Of a stretch of DNA of 64,000 nt, positions 25,448 through 34,122 are shown in pieces. The first letter of the stretch is position 1. Every line of letters begins with the position of its first letter. A program made the translations under genes and the position numbers. The stretch comes from Bacteroidota bacterium (GTDB lineage: Bacteria; Bacteroidota; Bacteroidia; Chitinophagales; Chitinophagaceae): positions 310,001-374,000 of the forward strand of contig JAFDXN010000033.1 of NCBI GenBank assembly GCA_018267915.1, given 5' to 3'. The notes beneath the pieces were generated by a model, which searched no databases, was not told the origin of the DNA, and was given only the letters and a program-made list of their open reading frames with translations.

Positions 25448-26140
25448 TTAGCTCGCTACGCTTTTAGTGTCAATGTTCAGGCCCGGGCTCATGGTTGCTG
25501 CCATGCTGATGCCTTTCAGGTAAGTACCTTTGGCAGTAGCAGGCTTCATGCGCACCAGGGTGTTGATCAGTTCCTGTGCATTTTCAGCGATCTTGGCGGG
25601 CTCGAAGGATACACGGCCGATGGAAGCATGTATGATACCGGCTTTGTCTATCTTGAAAGCTATTTTACCACCTTTTACGTCGGTCACTGCTGCTGCTACG
25701 TCGTTGGTCACTGTGCCTGTCTTAGGGTTAGGCATCAGGTTGCGCGGACCCAGCACTTTACCCAGGCGGCCTATCTTAGGCATCACCGAAGGTGTAGCGA
25801 TGATCACGTCGATGTCGGTCCAGCCGCCATCTATTTTGGTTACGAATTCGTCGAGGCCTACATAATCGGCGCCGGCTGCTTTTGCTTCATTCTCCTTATC
25901 GGGAGTGCAAAGCACCAGCACGCGCTTTGTTTTACCAGTACCGTGCGGCAGTGTAACGGTGCCGCGGATGGCCTGGTCGGCCTTCTTGGGATCTACGCCA
26001 AGGCGTATATGCATATCAACCGAGCTATCGAACTTAGTGGTGTTGATGTCCTTCACCAGCTTAGCGGCGTCGCCCAGGCTATATTGTTTTGTTTTATCAA
26101 CTTTAGCTTCTGCAGCTTTTCTTTTTTTAGTGAGTGCCAT
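25448..26140 (-). CDS. rplA: Ribosomal protein L1
   Basis: 230 residues with the L1 blocks: [50 protein letters not shown] and the C-terminal [17 protein letters not shown]. It binds 23S rRNA at the L1 stalk. Third base and codon use match its neighbours. Confidence 0.97.
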   Translation of the reverse strand: MALTKKRKAAEAKVDKTKQYSLGDAAKLVKDINTTKFDSSVDMHIRLGVDPKKADQAIRGTVTLPHGTGKTKRVLVLCTPDKENEAKAAGADYVGLDEFVTKIDGGWTDIDVIIATPSVMPKIGRLGKVLGPRNLMPNPKTGTVTNDVAAAVTDVKGGKIAFKIDKAGIIHASIGRVSFEPAKIAENAQELINTLVRMKPATAKGTYLKGISMAATMSPGLNIDTKSVAS

Positions 26141-26168
26141 TCCTTGTTGTTTTAAATAAGGTTAACAA

Positions 26169-26609
26169 TTAAGCCCAGGGAGCTGTTCCTTCTACGGTGA
26201 GCCCCATGCTGCGCGCAGTACCGGCCACCATACGCATGGCGCTCTCTACTGTGAAGCAGTTAAGGTCGGGCATTTTGTCCTTGGCGATCTCTTCTACCTG
26301 TGCCCAGGTAACTTTACCCACTTTGTTACGGTTTGATTCTTTGGATCCAGACTGGATTTTAGCAGCATCCATCAGCTGCACGGCAGCCGGGGGAGTTTTG
26401 ATAACGAAGTCGAAAGACTTGTCTGCGTAAACTGTGAGGACCACGGGCAGTACCTTGCCCATTTTGTCTTGTGTGCGAGCGTTGAACTGCTTGCAGAACT
26501 CCATGATGTTCACACCCTTAGAACCGAGTGCGGGACCAATTGGAGGCGCGGGGTTAGCCTGACCGCCTTTCACCTGCAGCTTTACAAAGCCAGTGATTTC
26601 TTTAGCCAT
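26169..26609 (-). CDS. rplK: Ribosomal protein L11
   Basis: 146 residues with the hallmark [21 protein letters not shown]-terminus and the RNA-binding C-terminal domain ([20 protein letters not shown]). First gene of the operon. The usual upstream nusG, secE and tRNA-Trp genes are absent; an intergenic region follows instead. Confidence 0.97.
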   Translation of the reverse strand: MAKEITGFVKLQVKGGQANPAPPIGPALGSKGVNIMEFCKQFNARTQDKMGKVLPVVLTVYADKSFDFVIKTPPAAVQLMDAAKIQSGSKESNRNKVGKVTWAQVEEIAKDKMPDLNCFTVESAMRMVAGTARSMGLTVEGTAPWA

Positions 26610-26707
26610 TTAAACTTTTTTTGGTGTTAACGAATTGATTATGTGGTTGCCCACTTCAACTCTCCCAATGCAATCTTAATAAAAGAGCAATTTGAGAAAT
26701 TGGAGTG

Positions 26708-26740
26708 CAAAGGTAAGGGTTTAATGTGATAATTAGCAAA
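26708..26740 (-). promoter_or_regulatory. Promoter of rplKAJL operon
   Basis: On the minus strand, TACCTTTG (26708-26715) is a perfect TAnnTTTG -7 element, with TTTG (26737-26740) 21 bp upstream. The transcript would start near 26701, giving a leader of about 90 nt before rplK. Confidence 0.65.
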
Positions 26741-26759
26741 TGTGAGGATGTGCAAATGG

Positions 26760-27260
26760 ATATTTTTTACTGTCATTTATAGGCCCTTCCGATTTGTAAT
26801 TAAAAAAGGTTATCCACAATGGTTTTGGCGTAAAATGTTGATATTCATAGATTTACCAAATAAACAACTTCCGATTTACTTCCGATCCGCTTCTTGTTCT
26901 TGCTGATCGGGTTCTTATCACCTGCGGGATAATTTCCTGTTTCCTGCTTGTGAGTTATTTCCTGCTTCGGCCCTAACACAGAAGTTAAGGTGTTCAAAAT
27001 CAATTCATAGCAGAGAAACAGTAATTTCTTGTTATTGCCTGTTTGTCTGAACACCATCATCTCTTGCAAAACAGCAGGTTTACATTAAGTAAGGAACTAA
27101 CGTTAGACGTTGCTTTGCAGATGAAAGCGTCGCCTAACATTGCAAGATACAATGCTTAACATGGCGAATCCAAATTTTGGGGATAAGATTAAGCAAAACT
27201 AAAATTATTAATTTGTGTCTGGTGTGGCGGACTTCGCAGACTTTTTTCAACCTATACGAT
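26760..27260. other. Intergenic region with no convincing gene
   Basis: About 500 bp between the ribosomal operon promoter and the first lipoprotein gene. It holds a weak 74-codon minus-strand frame (26845-27069) without recognisable features, a CTAACGTTAG palindrome (27097-27106) and an imperfect inverted repeat with GCCTAAC at 27132-27138. Composition turns AT-rich here and stays so to about 29.2 kb. Confidence 0.6.
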
Positions 27261-27824
27261 ATGAAACCGCTTAGATATTTGATAGGAGCTCTGCTACTGT
27301 TGGCAGGGTGCAGAAACAATAATGGAGATAACTGTCATACATGTTATCCCAAAAGGGTAGATTCTCTCGGAATACAAAAGTTATACGATGAAACGAAATG
27401 GCATTTGTATTGTTATTACTGTGATGATACTGCTGGTTACAATAGCTATACAAACGAAAAAATTACGTACGGTACGTTAGAGCTACTATTTGATACATGC
27501 GAGGTAAGAAAAGACACCGTTTTGATAACATTCCGCTTTAATTTTCCCAGGAAGAACGTTGTTAAATATAATGACGTGTCAAATAAGCGATTTAGCCATT
27601 ATGATTATTGTGGTGTTGTTTATATACATGACACTATCTATGCATTCTACGGACATACCTTTAATGGTATTTACAGGGAATTTAGAAATCCCGAAAGTTA
27701 TAAAAGCAAATATTTTAACCCTCTACAACCGGATGTGTTAAGATATATAAATTTACACAAAAATGATATAAATCCCTGGTTTCGTGCAGAGGCTATAAAG
27801 CGAGGTGTATTAAATGACAAATAA
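27261..27824 (+). CDS. Lipoprotein, paralogue 1 of a tandem pair
   Basis: 187 residues from MKPLRYLIGALLLLAGC, with a clear lipobox (LAGC, Cys17). The mature part is rich in Tyr and Cys (CHTCYP, YCYYCDD) and ends NDINPWFRAEAIKRGVLNDK. The next gene has the same plan: DSLG..L.D.TKW..YC.YCDD, EKITYG and the NPWF.AEAIKRGVL end. Clearly AT-richer than the housekeeping genes around. No known family. The start at 27261 is chosen for the signal peptide; the frame is open back to 27177. Confidence 0.8.
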   Translation: MKPLRYLIGALLLLAGCRNNNGDNCHTCYPKRVDSLGIQKLYDETKWHLYCYYCDDTAGYNSYTNEKITYGTLELLFDTCEVRKDTVLITFRFNFPRKNVVKYNDVSNKRFSHYDYCGVVYIHDTIYAFYGHTFNGIYREFRNPESYKSKYFNPLQPDVLRYINLHKNDINPWFRAEAIKRGVLNDK

Positions 27825-27951
27825 CTTATATGAGCAATTCGGTTTTGGATACCAATGTTTTAGGTATGCCCACAGCTACTATGAAACATGTCCTTTTTTT
27901 CGTTTGCATTTTACTAACATCATTTATAGACAAAAAAGCGAACGCATCAAT

Positions 27952-28569
27952 ATGTCGGGAAATACACGCCATCACGATCTACCCGGTAGGGTTATGGTTC
28001 AATTTATACTTGCACTTTTTCTCATGGGGTGTCATGATAACGTTAAACAGACCAATACAATGGGTGCGAACAGCAAATCTTTGTATCCACAAGCAATTGA
28101 TTCTTTAGGGTTGCAACATTTATTTGACAAAACTAAATGGACGATCTACTGCATATATTGCGATGATACATTAACGTATAGGAATAAAGCCGGCGAAAAA
28201 ATAACCTTTGGAATGCTAAATCTCAAGTATAGAGGGTATTCCCTGCACCATGATTCCACAGTAATTTATTTTGTTTTTGATTACGATGATCCGAACGTCA
28301 TGAGGTATGGGGACACCCTACCCTTGCTCTCGAAAAAATACATCGTAGACGGAATTCTTTTTATGGGGAATAGTGATAGTATTGTTGCCTATGCCGGCTA
28401 TAATGTTAACGGCTATTATTGGTTTCGTGACTCGACAAAGAACTCAGCCAATAGATATATTAATGCTCAACAACCTGAGGTAGTGGCATACATAAGTGCA
28501 AATAGGGAGCTAATAAACCCTTGGTTTAAGGCAGAAGCAATTAAAAGAGGGGTTTTAAAAGAAAATTGA
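27952..28569 (+). CDS. Lipoprotein, paralogue 2 of a tandem pair
   Basis: 205 residues from MSGNTRHHDLPG; MVQFILALFLMGC at 27994 is an alternative start, with lipobox LMGC in either case. It aligns with the preceding lipoprotein from DSLGLQHLFDKTKW to NPWFKAEAIKRGVLKEN. The frame is open upstream to 27814, overlapping the first gene. A second frame there encodes a signal-peptide-like MKHVLFFVCILLTSF, so the 5' part may have been rearranged during duplication. Function unknown. Confidence 0.72.
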   Translation: MSGNTRHHDLPGRVMVQFILALFLMGCHDNVKQTNTMGANSKSLYPQAIDSLGLQHLFDKTKWTIYCIYCDDTLTYRNKAGEKITFGMLNLKYRGYSLHHDSTVIYFVFDYDDPNVMRYGDTLPLLSKKYIVDGILFMGNSDSIVAYAGYNVNGYYWFRDSTKNSANRYINAQQPEVVAYISANRELINPWFKAEAIKRGVLKEN

Positions 28570-28815
28570 AATCGATGAATAATTCGGTGTTAGAAACCAT
28601 CATTAAGCTTATATCAATGAATGGTCCGCCGACGGACGGGCAGGCATTGCAAAGAGAGTTATATCCATGCCACCAGGTGTCTTCGGAACACTCGGAGGAA
28701 CGGCGAAGATACCCTCGGTTGTCCGAGACCCGAACAATCCTAACCGTCAACCATTTTCCAATATTTTGCAAATTTATCAATTAACAATGCCTGATCCGTT
28801 CAAATATTAGCATAA
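28570..28815. other. Spacer with GC-rich islet
   Basis: Between two AT-rich lipoprotein genes lies a GC-richer patch (about 28620-28750) with short self-complementary pieces such as TCCGCCGACGGA and CTCGGTTGTCCGAG. Short frames cross it on both strands, but none has gene-like features. It looks like an inserted or decayed fragment. Confidence 0.45.
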
Positions 28816-29214
28816 ATGTCTATTATGAATAATCCTTGCCGTCAAATATGTTACTACATATTGGGGTTCGTATTTCTCCTACACTCTTGCTCACCACCAA
28901 TTAAATATGAAATGTGTGATAAAATGGTTGGGAGGATGGTTTATTTAAACATTGCAGAAACTAGAAGATATACCAATATTACATTTCCCGAAAGCACATT
29001 AGAATTTAAGCAAAACAAGACATTTGTTATTCACAGCAAGTCTAAGGATCTTGATGGACTTTCTGGTAAATGGGATCTTTGTTGTTATATAAGCGATTAT
29101 GGCGATATTATATTTAAACTTGAAGGTTTGCCAGATTGGTCATCTTCCTACCCCAGTTTTTTTGTTCTAATAAGAGGAAAAAAAATCCGACTAAGTTTTA
29201 CTTATTACAAATAG
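28816..29214 (+). CDS. Small lipoprotein, hypothetical
   Basis: 132 residues; ATG 28825 (MNNPCRQICYY) is also possible. The hydrophobic segment ICYYILGFVFLLHSC ends in a lipobox-like LHSC. The mature part has LEFKQNKTFVI, GKWDLC and IIFKLEGLPDW strands, like small lipocalin-type Bacteroidota lipoproteins that report on a size- or value-dependent 'GKW' strand. That resemblance is weak. AT-rich, like its neighbours. Confidence 0.65.
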   Translation: MSIMNNPCRQICYYILGFVFLLHSCSPPIKYEMCDKMVGRMVYLNIAETRRYTNITFPESTLEFKQNKTFVIHSKSKDLDGLSGKWDLCCYISDYGDIIFKLEGLPDWSSSYPSFFVLIRGKKIRLSFTYYK

Positions 29215-29232
29215 ACTCTTTAATTTATATTT

Positions 29233-29600
29233 ATGGGGAAGTCACAACCTAATGTGTCCTGTATAATGCCTACGGTTAACCGCGAAAATTTTGTTTCTAA
29301 AGTAATCACACTTTTTCAACTCCAGGACTATGTCCAAAAAGAATTATTAATTATAGATGATGGAACAAGTTCTGTTACACTTAATACCAAGCGACCCTCA
29401 AAATACGCTATACTCGATTAACAAACGTTTTGGTTGTCGGCAGGAAAAGAAATATTGCTTGCGAAGAATCAAGGGGTGATATCATCGTTCATTGGGACGA
29501 CGACGACTGGTATGCGCCAGATGGATCAGTGAGCAGACGAATACCCTTTTTGAAGAATACAGCTGACTATGCTTGCCCGCTGCCGTATGATCAAGCATTA
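29233..29600 (+). pseudogene. Family 2 glycosyltransferase remnant, frameshifted and truncated
   Basis: The frame from ATG 29233 reads VSCIMPTVNRENFV and ELLIIDDGTSS, a GT2 N-terminus, and stops at 29421. A different frame then gives LIPSDPQ, and a third gives KIRYTRLTNVLVVGRKRN and GDIIVHWDDDDWYAPD, the next GT2 blocks with the DxD motif. At least two indels are needed to join them. The homology ends at 29600, exactly where the hairpin-repeat array begins; the C-terminal half is gone. The gene is therefore dead and apparently cut by repeat insertion. Confidence 0.85.
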
Positions 29601-30160
29601 ATCACCCCGCCCATTCTTTTCAGTGGAAAGGCTTTTGTTCGAATGGGCACCCCTCTTTCTTGCCGCGCACAAGGCTACCAAAGAGGAGAGCTTTTTGGGT
29701 GCGGTGACCTTATGATCACCCCGCCCATTCTTTTCAATGGAAGCGCATCTTTTGAATGGGCACCCCTCTTTCCTGCAACCGCACCAGGCCAGCCAAAGAG
29801 GGGAGCTTTTTGGGTGTGGTGACTGTGTGATCACCCCGCCCATTCTTTTCAATGGAAACGCTTCTGTTCGAATGGGTACCCCTCTTTCCTGCCACGCACA
29901 TGACCACCAAAGAGGGGAGCTTTTTGGGTGTGGTGACTTTATGATCACCCCGCCCATTCTTTTTATGGAAGCGCATCTTTTGAATGGGCACCCCTCTTTC
30001 CTGCAACCGCACCAAGCCAGCCAAAGAGGGGAGCTTTTTGGGGGTGGTGACTTTGTGATCACCCCGCCCATTCTTTTCAATGGAAGCGCATCTGTTCGAA
30101 TGGGCACCCCTCTTTCCTGCCACGCACAAGGCTGGCCAAAGACGGGAGTTTATGAGACAA
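29601..30160 (+). repeat. Tandem double-hairpin repeat array 1 (five units of about 114 bp)
   Basis: Units begin with ATCACCCCGCCCATTC at 29601, 29715, 29830, 29944 and 30058, giving periods of 114, 115, 114 and 114 bp. Each unit holds hairpin 1 (GCCCATTC...GAATGGGC), hairpin 2 (CCCCTCTTT, about 23-nt loop, AAAGAGGGG), then GAGCTTTTTGGGTGTGGTGAC leading into the next ATCACC. GGTGAC and GATCACC can pair across the unit boundary. Unit 5 degenerates after its hairpin 2. Frames that run through the array are by-products of the repeat. Confidence 0.95.
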
Positions 30161-30217
30161 AATGTGGATATCATCTTTTGAAACACTAACGCGGGAATAG
30201 TATTTTACGCTCTACAC

Positions 30218-30318
30218 GGCTCCCCTCTTTGGTGGCGATGTGCGGCTGCAAGAAAGAGGGGTGGATTGAGCCAGACAAAAGATATGTTTCCTTTAAACTG
30301 GCTCAAGACGGGGTGATT
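30218..30318 (-). repeat. Inverted copy of the hairpin unit, left flank of DUF559 gene
   Basis: Read on the minus strand it shows AATCACCCCGTC, a different hairpin 1 (TTGAGCCAG...CTGGCTCAA), then CACCCCTCTTT ... AAAGAGGGGAGCC. It ends 15 bp before the DUF559 start codon and faces the direct units beyond the gene. Confidence 0.88.
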
Positions 30319-30332
30319 AAACCAAAAACAAC

Positions 30333-30695
30333 ATGAACAGACCCATACACTCCAGAACAACGCTAAAAGAAAATCGCGACACCCTGCGAAAAAACCTCAC
30401 TCCAGCCGAGGCCACTCTATGGAAAGCTATTAAAGGCAAGCAGGTCAAAAACCGCAAATTCATTCGCCAGCACAGTATAGAAAATTACATAGTGGATTTC
30501 TACTGCCCTGAAGAAATGCTGATCGTAGAACTTGATGGGCACCATCATTATACTGTGGCTGGTATGCAAAACGATTTTGAAAGAGATAACAGGTTAAAAG
30601 AACTGGGATTTACAATATTGCGGTTCGAGAACAAGAGGATATTTGATGACCTGGATGGGGTACTCGAAGATATTGCACAGCAATTTAAAAGATGA
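30333..30695 (+). CDS. DUF559 (Vsr-like PD-(D/E)xK) endonuclease-domain protein
   Basis: 120 residues, the usual single-domain length. The Vsr/REase-like core is present: NLTPAEATLWKAI, then IVDFYCPEEMLIVELDGHHH (Asp55, Glu66, Asp68, His70-72), then RDNRLKELGFTILRFEN (Asp85, Arg87). These are the expected metal-binding and DNA-contact positions, so the enzyme looks intact, in contrast to the broken gene nearby. It lies between an inverted unit and a direct array of hairpin repeats, and its stop codon (TGA 30693-30695) shares bases with the first right-hand unit. Biochemical activity of DUF559 proteins is poorly known. Confidence 0.92.
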   Translation: MNRPIHSRTTLKENRDTLRKNLTPAEATLWKAIKGKQVKNRKFIRQHSIENYIVDFYCPEEMLIVELDGHHHYTVAGMQNDFERDNRLKELGFTILRFENKRIFDDLDGVLEDIAQQFKR

Positions 30696-31070
30696 TCACC
30701 CCGTCTCCCGTTGAAGAAGCGGGATCCACCCCTCTTTCTTGCCACGCACACGGCCATCAAAGAGGGGGGCTTCTTGGGTGTTTTGACTTTATAATCACCC
30801 CGTCTCCCGCTGAAAAAGCGGGATCCACCCCTCTTTCTTGCCGCGCACACACCCGCCAAAGAGGGGAGCTTTTTGAGTGTGGTGACTTTATGATCACCCC
30901 GCCCATTCTTTTCAATGGAAGCGCATCTTTTGAATGGGCACCCCTCTTTCCTGCCACGCACATGACCACCAAAGAGGGGAGCTTTTTGCGTGTGGTGACT
31001 GTGTGATCACCCCACCCATTCTTTTCAATGGAAGCGCATCTTTTGAATGGGCACCCCGTCTGTCCTGCTC
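30695..31070 (+). repeat. Double-hairpin repeat array 2 (four units)
   Basis: Units start at 30695, 30794, 30893 and 31006, periods 99, 99 and 113 bp. The first two have a shorter hairpin 1 (TCCCGTT/AAGCGGGA and TCCCGCT/AGCGGGA); the last two have the GCCCATTC or CCCATTC type of array 1. Hairpin 2 (CCCCTCTTT/AAAGAGGGG) is kept in the first three. The fourth stops at about 31070 before its hairpin 2 is complete. Confidence 0.93.
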
Positions 31071-31261
31071 GTCGCAATACCACAACGACGTCAAATTTTT
31101 TCGGATAAGAAAAGATGCTGGTGGGGCACTCACTCAAACTTCCGTACCATTCACCACCCGCAATGTACTCTCCACTCATATTCGGAACTGTGACACACAA
31201 GGGCGCAGAACTTTACGGCTGAAAACACGCACATTATATCCGAATAACATTAAACGTAGTT

Positions 31262-31876
31262 ATGAAACTGAATATTAGACAAATCATTATGGCTATTATT
31301 GGTCTGTTCTTTGCGGCAGCACTAACGTCGTGCAAAAAAGAGCAAAGCAATACGAATACCACGCCTGTGCAAGTCTGCGAAACAGATAACACCGGGAAAC
31401 TATTGTTTTACAATAACACCACTAACGACTGGTATTATGAGTATAAGGCCGATAATGATATTATCACTTACGGTACACCAATATCCGCGAACTCAAATTC
31501 GTCGGTAGACGTTTCAGCCGGGAAGTTCTACACCCTAAGCTGGGTCTATGACTTTAAATACGGCGATAGCACTTACGAATGGGTAAAGCAGACCACAAGA
31601 CAAGATGTATCGCAATGCAGCAAAAACTCTATTTCGCTCAACGACGACTGCGATACGCATGACCTTGGGTACCTGATATATGTTAATCATACCAACAGCG
31701 ATATCACGATAACGATAGACGGAGCCTCTTATGCATCGTTATCTCCTGAAGAGGTAAAGGGTTTCCCGGTCGCTGCCGGGGTATCACACGATGTACGGGG
31801 CAGTTCCGCATCGGGCAACTACCACTTCACCCCAAGCGTGGGCAGGTGCCAGAGGACTGCAACGGTGCTATTGTGA
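31262..31876 (+). CDS. Hypothetical lipoprotein
   Basis: 204 residues. The N-terminus MKLNIRQIIMAIIGLFFAAALTSC ends in a lipobox (LTSC). A linker rich in Asn/Thr precedes two similar beta-rich segments (GKLLFYNNTTNDWYYEY; GYLIYVNHTNSDITITI), which suggests an internal duplication. Four cysteines lie in the mature protein. No known family. About 190 bp of featureless sequence separates it from the repeat array; a hairpin follows it. Confidence 0.78.
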   Translation: MKLNIRQIIMAIIGLFFAAALTSCKKEQSNTNTTPVQVCETDNTGKLLFYNNTTNDWYYEYKADNDIITYGTPISANSNSSVDVSAGKFYTLSWVYDFKYGDSTYEWVKQTTRQDVSQCSKNSISLNDDCDTHDLGYLIYVNHTNSDITITIDGASYASLSPEEVKGFPVAAGVSHDVRGSSASGNYHFTPSVGRCQRTATVLL

Positions 31877-31890
31877 TATTTAAGCCATTA

Positions 31891-31955
31891 GCCACAAAGA
31901 GCATTGTGGCAATGACTTTTTATACCTGAAAGGCAGTGGTACGCTGCCTTTCTTC
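31891..31955 (+). terminator. Two consecutive hairpins, likely terminator
   Basis: GCCACAA-N6-TTGTGGC followed by AATGACTTTTTATA, then GAAAGGCAG-N7-CTGCCTTTC. They lie just past the lipoprotein stop. Confidence 0.6.
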
Positions 31956-32076
31956 ATTACTACAAATTGCGGACACGCGGCAGCACAAAAGTGTACCGCT
32001 CGCGGACTAATGCACTAAAAAACAGAGAGCCTTTACTTGTTGCCGCTTTATTTTTAGGTTTATAGCTAAGTAGTGT

Positions 32077-34122
32077 ATGCCCGGGATGAAACAATTGCTA
32101 TTGATCGTATTGATGACGCTGGCCCTTCCGGCTGAAGGGAGGAAACAGGGCATGGAACTTATAGATTCGCTGGAAGCTGAGGTAACTAGAAGGCCCGATG
32201 ACACTGATCGCATTAAACTGCTCAATCATATCGCATACCTGAGTTACCAGTTTCAACCGGAAAAAGGCATAGACCATGCGATGGCAGCCTTGCGGATGGC
32301 AGACTCAAGAAACTGGCTTCCCGGAGAAGCGGAAGCCTATATAGCAATGGCCGCCAACTACTGGGCCATATCTGACTATAACAATACGCTACGCTGCTAC
32401 CAAAGCGGGCTGGATATCTATACTAAGCTTGGTTATAAAAAGCAAATAGCAAAAGCCACGGCAGGGCTGGGCCTGGCCAATTTTGCACAGCATAGTTATC
32501 GCCGTTCGATAGAATACTTTTCAAGGTGCCTGCGCATTTACCGTGAGATGGGAGACAGCATACGTGCCGAAGGAGTCCTGGATAATATAGGCTCAAATTA
32601 TGCGGCACTTCGTGAGGACGAAAAGGCGTTGGAAAGCTATAACATGGCCTTGCATATAGCAAAGCAAACGGCAAATAAGAGCGCAGAAGGGCAAATATGC
32701 CTAAATATGGGAGATGTGTATAAAAAAGCCGGGATGCATGACAGCGCCCTGCAAGTGTACAACGAAGCGAGGAGCGCCTATAGGTCTCTCAAGGATGAAA
32801 AAGGCTATTCGAATGCGCTGCTTAGCATACTGCAGCTTTACCATGACCTGCATGAAAACGATGAGTGCATCAAGCTAAGTAAGAAGATAGTTGGCATTGC
32901 AAAAAGACTCAATGACCACTATACTGAAGCAATGTCGGAAGCTATAGCCGGTGTCAGTTATGTGGCGCTAGCGCGGAGAGGCGCAAGAAATACCCTCAAG
33001 CAGGCGAACACGCACCTGCTGGCCTCCCGGGCTGCAGTTACAAAAGTCAGTGATCTATCTTCAATGGTCGGGATATACCGTTTGTTGACAGAAGCCTATG
33101 AAAAACAGGGAAAGTACAGGGATGCACTGACCATGCAACAAAAATACATTAGCTTATCGGACAGTCTCAATAATACCGAGCGCGACAAAGAATTTACGCG
33201 ACGCGACCTGATGTATGAATTTGGCAAGAAGGAAGACTCTATAAAAAACGTGACAAAGCTGGCTAACCTACAGGTGGCATCACTGAAAAAAGAACAGGAG
33301 GTGCTAAAACTAAAGCAACGGCAAGGAACGCTGTATACTGTAATCGCTGCAATAGCATTATTACTTGGCAGCTCTGTGTTTCTTTCCAGGAACAGGGCGC
33401 AACAACTTAAAGTAAAAGCTGAACTTGAAAAGGAAAGAACGAAAAAAAAGATAAGGGAAACGGAGTATGAGGCTAAAATGAAAGATGTAACATTTTCAGC
33501 GCTCAGGGCGCAGATGAATCCCCACTTTATCTTCAACTGTCTTAACTCCATTAAGCTATATACTGAGCAAAACAATACCGCTGCGGCATCTGCATACCTA
33601 ACAAAATTTGCCAGGCTGATACGAAGCACGCTCGATAATGCCCGCGCCGAACAAACAACGCTGGCCTCCGAGATCGAAATGCTGAAGCTATACCTGGAAA
33701 TGGAAGCAATGCGTTTTAAAGAAAAGCTGCATTACGAGATAATCGTCGCCGAGGGAATTGATACAGACTTTGTAGAAATACCCCCATTGCTCATACAACC
33801 ATTTGTGGAGAACGCGTTGTGGCACGGCATAATGCCCAAACCCGAAGGTGGTGAGGTGCGTATAACAATAGCACAGTCGGAGCTGCGGGATAGCCTGTTG
33901 ATAAGCGTAACGGATGATGGGATAGGCAGAGAAAAGGCAATGGCGATGAAGCCGGCAACGTCAGGCGATCATAAATCCTACGGTATCAAAGTAAGTGCAG
34001 AAAGGTTAGCGCTGATAAACGAAAAATACAAGACCAAAGCCGAAATAAACATAACGGACCTGCGCGACGAGCAAGGGCAGGCATCGGGAACGAGCGTAGA
34101 CATAAAAATACCCATAGCATGA
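32077..34122 (+). CDS. TPR-containing LytS-type sensor histidine kinase
   Basis: 681 residues. A signal peptide (about 1-21; Met4 at 32086 may be the true start) is followed by a periplasmic TPR array (about 45-365), a transmembrane helix (418-437), a coiled coil (440-470) and a His_kinase/HATPase module. The phosphoacceptor is His483 in AQMNPHFIFNCLNS. The N-box reads PFVENALWHGI and the G-box TDDGIGREKA. It overlaps its response regulator by 4 bp. The signal sensed by the TPR domain is unknown. Confidence 0.93.
   Translation: MPGMKQLLLIVLMTLALPAEGRKQGMELIDSLEAEVTRRPDDTDRIKLLNHIAYLSYQFQPEKGIDHAMAALRMADSRNWLPGEAEAYIAMAANYWAISDYNNTLRCYQSGLDIYTKLGYKKQIAKATAGLGLANFAQHSYRRSIEYFSRCLRIYREMGDSIRAEGVLDNIGSNYAALREDEKALESYNMALHIAKQTANKSAEGQICLNMGDVYKKAGMHDSALQVYNEARSAYRSLKDEKGYSNALLSILQLYHDLHENDECIKLSKKIVGIAKRLNDHYTEAMSEAIAGVSYVALARRGARNTLKQANTHLLASRAAVTKVSDLSSMVGIYRLLTEAYEKQGKYRDALTMQQKYISLSDSLNNTERDKEFTRRDLMYEFGKKEDSIKNVTKLANLQVASLKKEQEVLKLKQRQGTLYTVIAAIALLLGSSVFLSRNRAQQLKVKAELEKERTKKKIRETEYEAKMKDVTFSALRAQMNPHFIFNCLNSIKLYTEQNNTAAASAYLTKFARLIRSTLDNARAEQTTLASEIEMLKLYLEMEAMRFKEKLHYEIIVAEGIDTDFVEIPPLLIQPFVENALWHGIMPKPEGGEVRITIAQSELRDSLLISVTDDGIGREKAMAMKPATSGDHKSYGIKVSAERLALINEKYKTKAEINITDLRDEQGQASGTSVDIKIPIA

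Noticed and set aside
26845..27069. 74-codon minus-strand frame upstream of rplK
   Set aside because: No signal peptide, domain or plausible start site; composition is like the surrounding spacer.
27097..27138. Integron attC-like site (GTTAGAC and GCCTAAC)
   Set aside because: The two core-like boxes are in the wrong order and too close together for an attC, and no integrase gene is present.
27830..28108. Separate gene in another frame over the start of lipoprotein 2 (MKHVLFFVCILL)
   Set aside because: It has a signal-like start but then runs antiphase to the conserved lipoprotein sequence; kept only as an oddity of that gene.
28541..28784. Short frames on both strands across the GC-rich islet
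   Set aside because: Both strands are open because of the local repeat-like sequence; neither product looks like a protein.
29601..31070. CRISPR array
   Set aside because: Units are long, directly abutting and carry hairpins throughout; no short repeat with unique spacers and no cas genes.
29430..31200. Long frames on both strands through the repeat arrays (products with repeated ITPPILFNG or KKNGRGDHKV blocks)
   Set aside because: They are translations of the 99-115-bp hairpin units in several frames, with no start signals or family features.
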